Shown: positions 56,154-64,000 of the stretch, in pieces
How the letters are laid out: every line of letters starts with the position of its first letter
How positions within the stretch are numbered: position 1 is the first letter of the stretch
Source: Viridibacillus soli
Lineage (GTDB): Bacteria > Bacillota > Bacilli > Bacillales_A > Planococcaceae
Direction: 5' to 3'
DNA length: 64,000 nucleotides
Assembly: GCF_016612995.1 (NCBI RefSeq)
Contig: NZ_JAEOAH010000005.1
Coordinates: 124,001-188,000 of the forward strand
Notes under the pieces: generated by a model
Seen by the model: only the letters and a program-made list of their open reading frames with translations
Database searches by the model: none
Told to the model about the DNA's origin: nothing
Translations under genes and position numbers: made by a program

Positions 56154-57520
56154 TAGTTTGTGTATTCTCCTTTTTTTCTAAAAGCAGCAACAAAAAAGCC
56201 GTCACTACTAAAGTCTTGTGGGAATATTTGCATCATTCCATTTGTTTGAAGTCCATTGAATACGTCTGGCACATTTGGTACAGGTTCAAGTTCCATATCA
56301 GGATGCTTTGCTAAAAACGCAGCAACTGTTCCATCGTTTTCAATTTTATCAATTGTACAAGTACTATAAACCATTTTGCCTTCATTTTTTAATAATTCAT
56401 AAGCTGAGTCTAGTAATTGTAATTGTATTGGTTGTAAAGAAGCAAAATCCTCTTCTTTTTTCGTATACTTAATATCCGGTTTTCGTCTAATAACTCCTAA
56501 GCCACTGCACGGTGCATCAACTAAAATACGGTCAAATGATTGTTTGTCAAATTGTTCAGTCGCTTTGCGTCCATCTAAAACTTGTGCATCAATAACAGAT
56601 AAGCCAAGGCGCTCCGCATTATTCTTAATGAGTTTTAGTTTATGTGCATGTAAATCAGTTGCGATTAGTTCGCCTTCGTTTTTCATTTTCTCGGCGATAT
56701 GTGTTGTTTTACCACCTGGTGCTGCACACATATCTAAAACGCGCATTCCTGGTTCAACTTGTAATGCATAAGCCGGGATCATTGAGCTTTCATCTTGAAT
56801 GGTGATTAATCCATTTTTGTATGATTCCGTACGCGCTGCTTGGCCAGTTAATAAATGTAAGCATTCTGGCAGCACTTTACTACGCACAACTTCGAACTTT
56901 TCACCCCATAAGCTTTCAAGTGCTTGATCTGTCGTCACTTTCGCTGTGTTAACTCGAATCGTTTGTTGCGGTGGTAGATTATTTTCCAATAACATGTCAG
57001 ATGTTTTTTCGACACCATAAGCCTCAACATAACGACGTACTAGCCAATTTGGGTGACTTGTTTCAATTGAAAGGCGCTCTATTGGGTCTTTAATATCCGT
57101 TGTATCACGAATTCCATCACGTAAAACAGATCGTAAAATACCATTTACTGTTTTAGATACACCTTCGTGACGTGCACGGTGCTTGGCAATTTCAACCGCT
57201 TCATTCACTGCAGCATGATCTGGAATTTTCGATAAATATGCAATTTGATATAAAGACAAACGTAGTAACCATCTTACCCAACCATCAAGCTTTCCGCGAA
57301 CAAAAGGCTCTAAATAATAATCTAAAGTCATTTTGTATTGCAATGTGCCATAAGTAATTTCCGTTAGTAGTGCACGGTCCTTTGGCTTAATATTATATTT
57401 TTCAATCGTTTGATGTAAAAGCAAGTTACTATACGCTTGCTGTTTATCAACTGCAAGTAGGATTGTTAATGCCGCGTCGCGAACATTACCATCCCAGATT
57501 TTGACGTTCTTTTTTGTCAT
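56153..57520 (-). CDS. rsmB: RsmB, 16S rRNA m5C967 methyltransferase
   Basis: Methylates C967 of 16S rRNA. An N-terminal NusB-like domain (about residues 1-140) is fused to a Rossmann methyltransferase with '[17 protein letters not shown]' (near 259), '[16 protein letters not shown]' (near 328, one catalytic Cys) and '[13 protein letters not shown]' (near 383). The 455 residues fit. It overlaps fmt by 4 bases. Confidence 0.97.
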   Translation of the reverse strand: MTKKNVKIWDGNVRDAALTILLAVDKQQAYSNLLLHQTIEKYNIKPKDRALLTEITYGTLQYKMTLDYYLEPFVRGKLDGWVRWLLRLSLYQIAYLSKIPDHAAVNEAVEIAKHRARHEGVSKTVNGILRSVLRDGIRDTTDIKDPIERLSIETSHPNWLVRRYVEAYGVEKTSDMLLENNLPPQQTIRVNTAKVTTDQALESLWGEKFEVVRSKVLPECLHLLTGQAARTESYKNGLITIQDESSMIPAYALQVEPGMRVLDMCAAPGGKTTHIAEKMKNEGELIATDLHAHKLKLIKNNAERLGLSVIDAQVLDGRKATEQFDKQSFDRILVDAPCSGLGVIRRKPDIKYTKKEEDFASLQPIQLQLLDSAYELLKNEGKMVYSTCTIDKIENDGTVAAFLAKHPDMELEPVPNVPDVFNGLQTNGMMQIFPQDFSSDGFFVAAFRKKGEYTN

Positions 57521-58458
57521 TCAAAACGGTCCCCAATCTGTAATTTCGAACCGGTACCGCGTAAGTAATCAGTCGCAGTCATGCGTTTTTTCCCGGCTGG
57601 TTGTAAATCTAAAATATTTATCGCTTTTCCGTTACCTGTTGCCACTGTGAAAAAATTTTTGTCAATTGCAATGACTGTACCTGGCAGCTCGTCGTGATTA
57701 ACATCCGACTTTTGCGCCCACCAAATTTTCACGTTATCATCATTTAGCTTCGTATACGCCACTGGCCATGGGTGCAAACCTCTTACTTGATTGTAAATTT
57801 GCGTGCTGTCATGTTCCCACGAAATCAATTCTTGTTCACGCGCAATATTATGCGCAAATGATACTTTTGATTCGTCTTGCGGTATACGTTCATTCGTACC
57901 TTCAATAATAGGAGGTATAGTTTCTTTTAACAAATCACGTCCGATGATGCTTAATTTATCAAATAAAAGACCTGTATTGTCTTCTTCTTCGATTATAAGC
58001 TCTGCTTGAGAAATAATATCTCCTGCATCAAGTTTTACAGCCATATACATAATCGTTACGCCTGTTTTTTCTTGGCCATCGATTAAGCATTGGTGAATTG
58101 GAGCACCACCACGATACGCTGGTAACAATGAGGCATGGACATTGACACAGCCTAAACGCGGTGTATCTAATAAGTCTTTCGGTAAAATTTGACCAAAAGC
58201 TGCTGTCACGATTAAATCTGGTTTTAGTGCGATAATTTCTTGTAGCTCATCTGACCCACGTAGTTTTTCTGGTTGGATAACTGGTAAACCTAGACGAACT
58301 GCTTCTTCTTTGACAGGAGGTGGTGTAAGCACACGTTTACGGCCAACTGGACGGTCAGGTTGCGTAACGACAGCTTTAATATCGTAACCTTCCTCATGCA
58401 GCATACGTAAAATCGGTACTGAAAAGGCAGGTGTACCCATAAAGACGATGGAAATCAT
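57517..58458 (-). CDS. fmt: Methionyl-tRNA formyltransferase
   Basis: Formylates initiator Met-tRNA with 10-formyltetrahydrofolate. The signature 'CVNVHASLLPAYRGGAPIHQ' lies near residue 107, with the catalytic Asn and His inside it. 'VTIMYMAVKLDAGDII' is near 135. The C-terminal tRNA-binding domain covers about 205-313. The 313 residues fit. It overlaps def by 4 bases, so the enzymes that add and remove formyl groups are coupled. Confidence 0.97.
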   Translation of the reverse strand: MISIVFMGTPAFSVPILRMLHEEGYDIKAVVTQPDRPVGRKRVLTPPPVKEEAVRLGLPVIQPEKLRGSDELQEIIALKPDLIVTAAFGQILPKDLLDTPRLGCVNVHASLLPAYRGGAPIHQCLIDGQEKTGVTIMYMAVKLDAGDIISQAELIIEEEDNTGLLFDKLSIIGRDLLKETIPPIIEGTNERIPQDESKVSFAHNIAREQELISWEHDSTQIYNQVRGLHPWPVAYTKLNDDNVKIWWAQKSDVNHDELPGTVIAIDKNFFTVATGNGKAINILDLQPAGKKRMTATDYLRGTGSKLQIGDRFE

Positions 58459-58955
58459 TCCTGTTCCTCCTCTTCCTCCGCTAGCTCTTCTAATTCTTCG
58501 AGTGTATAAACACGCGTAATTTTTTTATCGAATAAAACACCGAATAAATGGTCAATCTCATGTTGAATAACACGTGCATCATAACCTGCTGCTTCAACTT
58601 CATACCATTCTCCATCACGGTCTTGTGCTTTAATATGCACATAATCAGGACGCTCTACATCACCAAAAAGTTCTGGGAAACTTAAACACCCTTCAATATC
58701 TGTATCTGATCCATCTGTAGCTAAAATAGTTGGATTGATGATTTCAAGAATGGCTCTTTCCTCACCCATTTCAACTACTGCTGCTTGAATGCTTTTATTC
58801 ACTTGAGGTGCTGCAATACCTACACCATCATGCTCAAGCATTGTGTCATACATATCATCAAGTAATTGTGCTAGTTCCGCATCAAATTTAGTAACAGAAG
58901 CTGCTGTAGTTTCTAACACTTTTGCAGGATTTTTTACAATTTCTAATATTGCCAT
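58455..58955 (-). CDS. def: Peptide deformylase
   Basis: Metalloenzyme that removes the N-formyl group from nascent proteins. The three motifs are present: 'GVGIAAPQV' (near 45), 'EGCLSFPE' (near 88) and 'QHEIDHLFG' (near 130). This is a type 1 enzyme of 166 residues with an acidic C-terminal tail (run of Glu). It follows priA by 26 nt. Confidence 0.96.
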   Translation of the reverse strand: MAILEIVKNPAKVLETTAASVTKFDAELAQLLDDMYDTMLEHDGVGIAAPQVNKSIQAAVVEMGEERAILEIINPTILATDGSDTDIEGCLSFPELFGDVERPDYVHIKAQDRDGEWYEVEAAGYDARVIQHEIDHLFGVLFDKKITRVYTLEELEELAEEEEEQE

Positions 58956-58981
58956 AGTGCCCTCTTTTCTTGCTATTATAT

Positions 58982-61390
58982 CTAAATGGATGAAGGATCT
59001 AGATCAACTGTTAATTGAACACCCTTTTTCACCCAGTCTGTACGATACATGCGAATTAATTGTTGTAAAGTAGCCGTTAACTTCGGCTCTTTTTTATATT
59101 TTATCAAACATTGATAGCGATATCTATTTTGGACCCGGCTAATCGATGCTGCTGTCGGACCAATAATGCCAACATTTTGTGATAGTTGCATACGTAGCCA
59201 GTCTACAGCCTTACTTGCATATTCCGCAGCCATCAATACATCCTCATGCGTCACTTGTATGAGTACAACGAAATAATACGGCGGATAGGCGAAGCGCTGT
59301 CTCATATGCATTTCCTGCACATAAAATGGCTCATAATACTGATCCTTTGAAAGCTCGATTGCGTAATGCTCCGGTGTATACGTTTGTATAAATACTTCCC
59401 CTGGTTTATCATGGCGCCCTGCACGACCACTAACTTGTGTTAGCAATTGAAATGTTCGCTCGGCCGCTCTAAAATCCGGCAGGTTTAATGAAGTATCTGC
59501 ACTAAGTACACCAACTAGCGTAATATTAGGGAAATCAAGCCCTTTTGCTATCATTTGTGTACCTAGTAAAACATCAGCCTCTTCTCGACCAAAGGCATCT
59601 AAAATACGCTCATGCGCGCCCTTTTGTCTCGTCGTATCAACATCCATGCGAAGAACTTTCGCTTCCGGAAAAAGCTTATAAATTTCACTTTCAACCTTTT
59701 GCGTTCCAGTACCGAAAAATCGAATATGTTCGCTCTGACATTCTGGACATTCTTGCGGCACATGCTCTTCATAGCCACAATAATGGCATTTAAGCTTTTC
59801 TTGAGAGCGATGATAAGTCATAGAAATATCACAGTTTTTACATTGCACAACCGTCCCACAATCTCTGCATAATACAAACGAAGAGAAGCCTCGGCGATTG
59901 AGGAATAACACCATCTGCTCTTTTTTCTCAAGTCGGATACGAATAGCTTCTGCTAGCTCCTCAGAGAACATCGAGCGGTTACCGTTTTTCAACTGCTCAC
60001 GCATATCGATAATTTCAACTGTTGGCAAAGCTTGCTCCATCGCACGTTTATTCAGCGTTAATAGTGTATAAACATTCTTCTTTGCTCTAGCAAACGATTC
60101 TAAAGAAGGTGTCGCACTACCTAAAATGACAGAACAATGATGTTGTTCACTGCGCCAAATAGCAACGTCCCTCGCATGGTAACGCGGTGAATCCTCTTGT
60201 TTATATGTTGATTCATGCTCTTCATCTAAAATAAATAAGCCAACATTTGTAAAGGGGGCAAAAACAGCCGACCTTGCACCTACTACTACTTTCACTTCAC
60301 CTCTTTGAATTTTCCGCCATTCATCATATTTTTCGCCCTTTGAGAGACCACTATGAAGGACGGCTACTTGTTCGCCAAAGCGTGAGCGGAAGCGTTCGGA
60401 CATTTGTGGTGTTAAGGAGATTTCAGGTACGAGTACGATAGCTTCCTTCCCTTTTTCAAGCGTAGTTTGGATAGCTTGCAAATACACTTCTGTTTTCCCA
60501 CTACCTGTAATGCCATGTAGTAAAAAGGTTGTTGGTTGTTCATTTTTCATCGCTGTTAAAATTTGTTTTAATGCCACGTCCTGCTCATCAGTTAAAGCAA
60601 GTGGCTTCGTTTTCACTGCATCCTTTGTAAACGGATCGCGGTACACCTCTTCTTGGATATACGCTGCGGCACCTTTTTCAATGACTGCACTAAGAACGGC
60701 GGTCGTAATTTGAAGTGTTTGGCAAAGTTCGTCAGGTGAGAAAATCGCTCCTGGGTGATCTACCATCCACTCAGCAACCATTACTTGCTTTTTAGCTCTC
60801 GCCGGAATATCAGCTACTATTTGTTGTAGCCTCACTTGATCGTCCAAAATTTTAATTTTACGAACAGCTTTTACTTGTCCTTGTTGTTTGACGACTGTTT
60901 TCACTAGGACAGTACCTTGTTCAATACTGTATTTAAGCTGTTTTAAAAGTTCCGCCAATTCCACTTTTTTATACGGGATTGATGTTTTATTGCCAAAAAG
61001 GCTTTGTAATTCAGCTGGCAGATCTTCTGGGGGACCTTTGAGATGAATGGTTTTTTCGTATTTTGCCCGTAAAGCGGATGGCAGCATAACTTGTAATGCA
61101 TCAATTTCAAAACAGAGCGTATGTGTTGTCATCCACTGGGCTAGCTGAAGCATTTCACTTGTTAAGACAGGTTCAATATCGAGTAATTGTGATAGTGGCT
61201 TTAACTTACCTTGCGGGACATCCGTTTCTTCCTTTAAAGCAGTGATGAAGCCAAGCACATTGCGTGGTCCGAATGGTACTTTCACACGACATCCAGCCTC
61301 TACTAGCGCTTGCCATTCATCGGGAACAGCGTAGTCAAACGGCCGATCGACTGGATATGCCGCTACATCTACGATGACTTGTGCAATCAT
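58982..61390 (-). CDS. priA: PriA, primosomal replication restart helicase
   Basis: Reloads the replisome at stalled forks. The DNA-binding N-terminal domain starts 'DYAVPDEWQ'. The helicase core shows 'LLHGITGSGKTEVYL' (near 290), 'LDEEHESTYKQEDSPRYHARDVA' (in parts, near 385) and 'QVSGRAGRHDKPGEV' (near 650). Two zinc-binding modules lie at about 510-545: 'CRDCGTVVQCKNC', then 'CHYCGYE' and 'CPEC'. The 802 residues fit. It overlaps coaBC by one base. Confidence 0.97.
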   Translation of the reverse strand: MIAQVIVDVAAYPVDRPFDYAVPDEWQALVEAGCRVKVPFGPRNVLGFITALKEETDVPQGKLKPLSQLLDIEPVLTSEMLQLAQWMTTHTLCFEIDALQVMLPSALRAKYEKTIHLKGPPEDLPAELQSLFGNKTSIPYKKVELAELLKQLKYSIEQGTVLVKTVVKQQGQVKAVRKIKILDDQVRLQQIVADIPARAKKQVMVAEWMVDHPGAIFSPDELCQTLQITTAVLSAVIEKGAAAYIQEEVYRDPFTKDAVKTKPLALTDEQDVALKQILTAMKNEQPTTFLLHGITGSGKTEVYLQAIQTTLEKGKEAIVLVPEISLTPQMSERFRSRFGEQVAVLHSGLSKGEKYDEWRKIQRGEVKVVVGARSAVFAPFTNVGLFILDEEHESTYKQEDSPRYHARDVAIWRSEQHHCSVILGSATPSLESFARAKKNVYTLLTLNKRAMEQALPTVEIIDMREQLKNGNRSMFSEELAEAIRIRLEKKEQMVLFLNRRGFSSFVLCRDCGTVVQCKNCDISMTYHRSQEKLKCHYCGYEEHVPQECPECQSEHIRFFGTGTQKVESEIYKLFPEAKVLRMDVDTTRQKGAHERILDAFGREEADVLLGTQMIAKGLDFPNITLVGVLSADTSLNLPDFRAAERTFQLLTQVSGRAGRHDKPGEVFIQTYTPEHYAIELSKDQYYEPFYVQEMHMRQRFAYPPYYFVVLIQVTHEDVLMAAEYASKAVDWLRMQLSQNVGIIGPTAASISRVQNRYRYQCLIKYKKEPKLTATLQQLIRMYRTDWVKKGVQLTVDLDPSSI

Positions 61391-62592
61391 TATAAATTTT
61401 CTTCCCTTGCTAAAATGGTTGTGAATAATTCAAGTGCCAATTCTTTTTTTGGAAGATGAACGAATGTTTTTTCGAAATCATTATGACCAACGAGTGTAAC
61501 GGTATTTGTGTCAGTACCAAATCCAGCTCCAGCTTGTGTTACATCATTGGCAACGATATAATCTGCATTTTTCTTTTCAAGCTTACCTTTTGCGTATTTT
61601 AAGACATCATTTGTTTCGGCAGCAAAGCCAATTAGTAATTGGCCTTTTTTACGTTCACCTAATGTTAATAAAATATCAGTTGTGCGCTCTAATTCAATAG
61701 TAGAGTCGCCAACTTGTTTTTTCATTTTTTGTGCATGTGTTTTTTTTGGTCGATAATCTGCTACAGCTGCTGTTTTTACAACGATATTCGCTTGATCATA
61801 CTCAGTTAACATCGCTTGAAGCATGTCCTCCGCACTTTCAACATGGACAACACGTACGCCTGTGGGTGGCTCAATCGCTACAGAACCTGATACAAGAACT
61901 GTTTCAGCACCTAATTCATGCGCAGCGGCCGCCATAGCATAGCCCATTTTCCCTGTAGAAAAATTTGTCAAGTAACGAACTGGATCAATTCTTTCACGCG
62001 TAGGGCCAGCGGATACTACAACTTTTTTCCCTTTTAAAGGTAATTTTTTCGGTACAAAAAATTGCGCCGCAAGTGCAGTAATTTTCTCTGGTTCTTCTAA
62101 GCGGCCTTTGCCAACATAACCACATGCTAGAAAACCTTCTGATGGCTCGATAAATTCATAGCCATCTTCAGCTAGCTGAGCAATATTACGTTTTACTGCT
62201 GGATTATCATACATATGAACATTCATAGCTGGAGCAATCCATACTTTTGCAGTCGTTGCTAATAATGTAGTCGTCACCATATCATCTGCTATACCATTTG
62301 CTAGTTTGCCAATAATATTCGCAGTTGCAGGAGCTACGATAATTAAATCCGCCCAGTCTGCAAGGTCTATATGTGCGATAACGCGAGAATCTTTTTCATC
62401 GAATGTGTCTGTAAAAACATCATTTTTAGACATTACTTGAAAGCTTAAAGGTGTGACAAAACGAGTTGCAGATTCAGTCATCATTACTTTTACATTTGCT
62501 CCAGCTTGTGATAACTTGCTCACTAATACTACTGTCTTGTAGACAGCAATACCGCCAGAAACACAAAGTAGAATGTTTTTATTTGCAAGCAT
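61390..62592 (-). CDS. coaBC: CoaBC, phosphopantothenoylcysteine synthetase/decarboxylase
   Basis: Bifunctional enzyme for two steps of coenzyme A synthesis. The N-terminal flavoprotein decarboxylase (about residues 1-190) has 'VSGGIAVYKTV', 'APATANIIGKLANGIADD' and the substrate motif 'APAMNVHMYDNPA'. The C-terminal synthetase (about 190-400) has 'VSAGPTRERIDPVRYLTN'. An upstream in-frame start at 62625 exists, but GGAAG precedes the ATG at 62592 (400 residues), which matches the family N-terminus. Confidence 0.96.
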   Translation of the reverse strand: MLANKNILLCVSGGIAVYKTVVLVSKLSQAGANVKVMMTESATRFVTPLSFQVMSKNDVFTDTFDEKDSRVIAHIDLADWADLIIVAPATANIIGKLANGIADDMVTTTLLATTAKVWIAPAMNVHMYDNPAVKRNIAQLAEDGYEFIEPSEGFLACGYVGKGRLEEPEKITALAAQFFVPKKLPLKGKKVVVSAGPTRERIDPVRYLTNFSTGKMGYAMAAAAHELGAETVLVSGSVAIEPPTGVRVVHVESAEDMLQAMLTEYDQANIVVKTAAVADYRPKKTHAQKMKKQVGDSTIELERTTDILLTLGERKKGQLLIGFAAETNDVLKYAKGKLEKKNADYIVANDVTQAGAGFGTDTNTVTLVGHNDFEKTFVHLPKKELALELFTTILAREENL

Positions 62593-62606
62593 TTTTTTCT
62601 TCCTTT

Positions 62607-62650
62607 CAAAACGACAAGCTCCCAAAGAAATGTCAATTTCCTCGGGAGCT
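62607..62650 (-). terminator. Probable terminator between rpoZ and coaBC
   Basis: Arms AGCTCCC and GGGAGCT enclose an inner GAAA / TTTC pairing and are followed by TGTCGTTTTG. The T tract is poor, so attenuation with read-through into coaBC is more likely than full termination. Confidence 0.5.
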
Positions 62651-62667
62651 GCTACGTTGTCATGTCA

Positions 62668-62892
62668 TTAAACTTCGTCTTCGTAAATAGCTGATTCATC
62701 TTGAGCAACTTGAGTTAAGACACCAGCAGATACTTCTTCAAGTGCTTTTCCTACATTTTTTTTTGATTTGTAAGATGAAAGTCTATAGTCGCTACCTTCT
62801 TGTATAGCACGTGCTCTTTTTGAAGCAAGACTCACTAATGAATATTTTGAATCAATTTTTTGTTTTAATACGTCAACAGATGGATATAACAT
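62668..62892 (-). CDS. rpoZ: RNA polymerase omega subunit
   Basis: Chaperone-like subunit that binds the beta' subunit. The 74 residues begin 'MLYPSVDVLKQKIDSKYSLV' and contain 'SKRARAIQEGS', the family pattern (K-x-RA). The gene lies 4 nt after gmk, the standard gmk-rpoZ-coaBC order. Confidence 0.95.
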   Translation of the reverse strand: MLYPSVDVLKQKIDSKYSLVSLASKRARAIQEGSDYRLSSYKSKKNVGKALEEVSAGVLTQVAQDESAIYEDEV

Positions 62893-62896
62893 CTAT

Positions 62897-63565
<669 letters not shown>

Positions 63566-64000
63566 TCATTCAATATTTTGAACCTGTTCTCGCATTTTCT
63601 CAAGTATTGTTTTTGCTTGGACAACTGCAGCTGAAGCTTCAACAGATTGATTTTTAGAGCCAATCGTATTAATTTCACGATGAATTTCTTGCAATAGGAA
63701 ATCGAGTTTTCGGCCGATAGAAACGTCATCTTGTAGCGTTTCATCAAGCTGGCTAAAATGGCTTGTTAAGCGATCCAATTCCTCATCAATATCTGCTTTT
63801 TCAGCAAAAATTGCAACCTCTGCCAATAATCGTTCTTCTAACATGCTAATGTCTGCTAGTTCAGCAATTCTTGTAACGAGCTTATCGCGATACTTTTGTA
63901 CGGCTTGATCGGCCACTTGACGAATTAACGCTATTTGCTCTGCTAAATCCGTTTTAAAACCTACTACCGCTTCTTGCAATTCTTGACCTTCTCTTTCGCG
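63566..64000 (-). CDS. yicC: YicC/YloC family endoribonuclease (5' end outside window)
   Basis: C-terminal 144 codons of a YicC-like protein. The DUF1732 part shows 'RIAELADISMLEERLLAEVAIFAEKADIDEELDRLTSH' in parts, then 'GRKLDFLLQEIHREINTIGSK', the most conserved segment of the family, and the ending 'KILEKMREQVQNIE'-like. E. coli YicC was reported as an RNase; B. subtilis YloC is the homologue. The N-terminal domain lies beyond coordinate 64000. Confidence 0.93.
   Translation of the reverse strand, partial: REREGQELQEAVVGFKTDLAEQIALIRQVADQAVQKYRDKLVTRIAELADISMLEERLLAEVAIFAEKADIDEELDRLTSHFSQLDETLQDDVSIGRKLDFLLQEIHREINTIGSKNQSVEASAAVVQAKTILEKMREQVQNIE

Overview
The window is a low-GC Firmicutes chromosome segment. 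Gene content and order match the Bacillus subtilis ylo/ylq/fla-che region almost gene for gene. SpoVM points to an endospore former, and the FliK-to-FliY cluster points to a motile one. Protein sequences resemble those of Bacillaceae/Caryophanaceae such as Lysinibacillus or Solibacillus; the genus is inference from recall, not a search. Nearly everything is on the minus strand, so transcription runs from high to low coordinates. The only plus-strand gene is rpmB.

Layout in transcription order. 64000-57500: yicC (5' end outside), gmk, rpoZ, coaBC, priA, def, fmt. 57500-50100: rsmB, rlmN, prpC, prkC, rsgA, rpe, thiN (rRNA modification, Ser/Thr signalling, ribosome assembly, thiamine). 50100-49700: a short spoVM that is easily missed, facing rpmB. 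49500-43660: asp23, fakA, sdaAB, sdaAA, recG. 43600-39980: fapR, plsX, fabD, fabG, acpP under a FapR operator. 39860-34240: rnc, smc, ftsY. 34070-29230: ylxM, ffh, rpsP, khpA, rimM, trmD, rplS, lepB (SRP and ribosome). 29220-22800: rbgA, rnhB, the flagellar-like pair ylqG/ylqH, then sucCD. 22740-13550: dprA, topA, trmFO, xerC, hslV, hslU, codY. 12825-1: the fla/che operon from flgB to a truncated fliY.

The flagellar block encodes the rod (FlgB, FlgC, FliE), MS-ring and C-ring (FliF, FliG, FliM, FliY), export ATPase complex (FliH, FliI, FliJ), hook length control, cap and hook (FliK, FlgD, FlgE), and the stator-linked proteins SwrD, FliL and MotE. One candidate sigma-A promoter in front of flgB could drive it all. 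CodY, the GTP and branched-chain amino acid sensor, lies just upstream with its own candidate promoter. Most starts were set by Shine-Dalgarno position and by family N-termini, and several lie inside longer open frames. UUG starts are frequent.

No CRISPR array, prophage, IS element, tRNA or rRNA was seen. The most unusual observations are: a swrD Shine-Dalgarno held 38 nt from its AUG by a 10-bp hairpin whose removal would restore 9-nt spacing; a SpoVM with a UUG start and a basic C-terminal tail; a sigma-D-like promoter before the YlqG/YlqH genes; an HslV lacking the N-terminal Ser known from B. subtilis; absence of remA from its usual place; and a gene-poor spacer of about 800 bp between dprA and topA.
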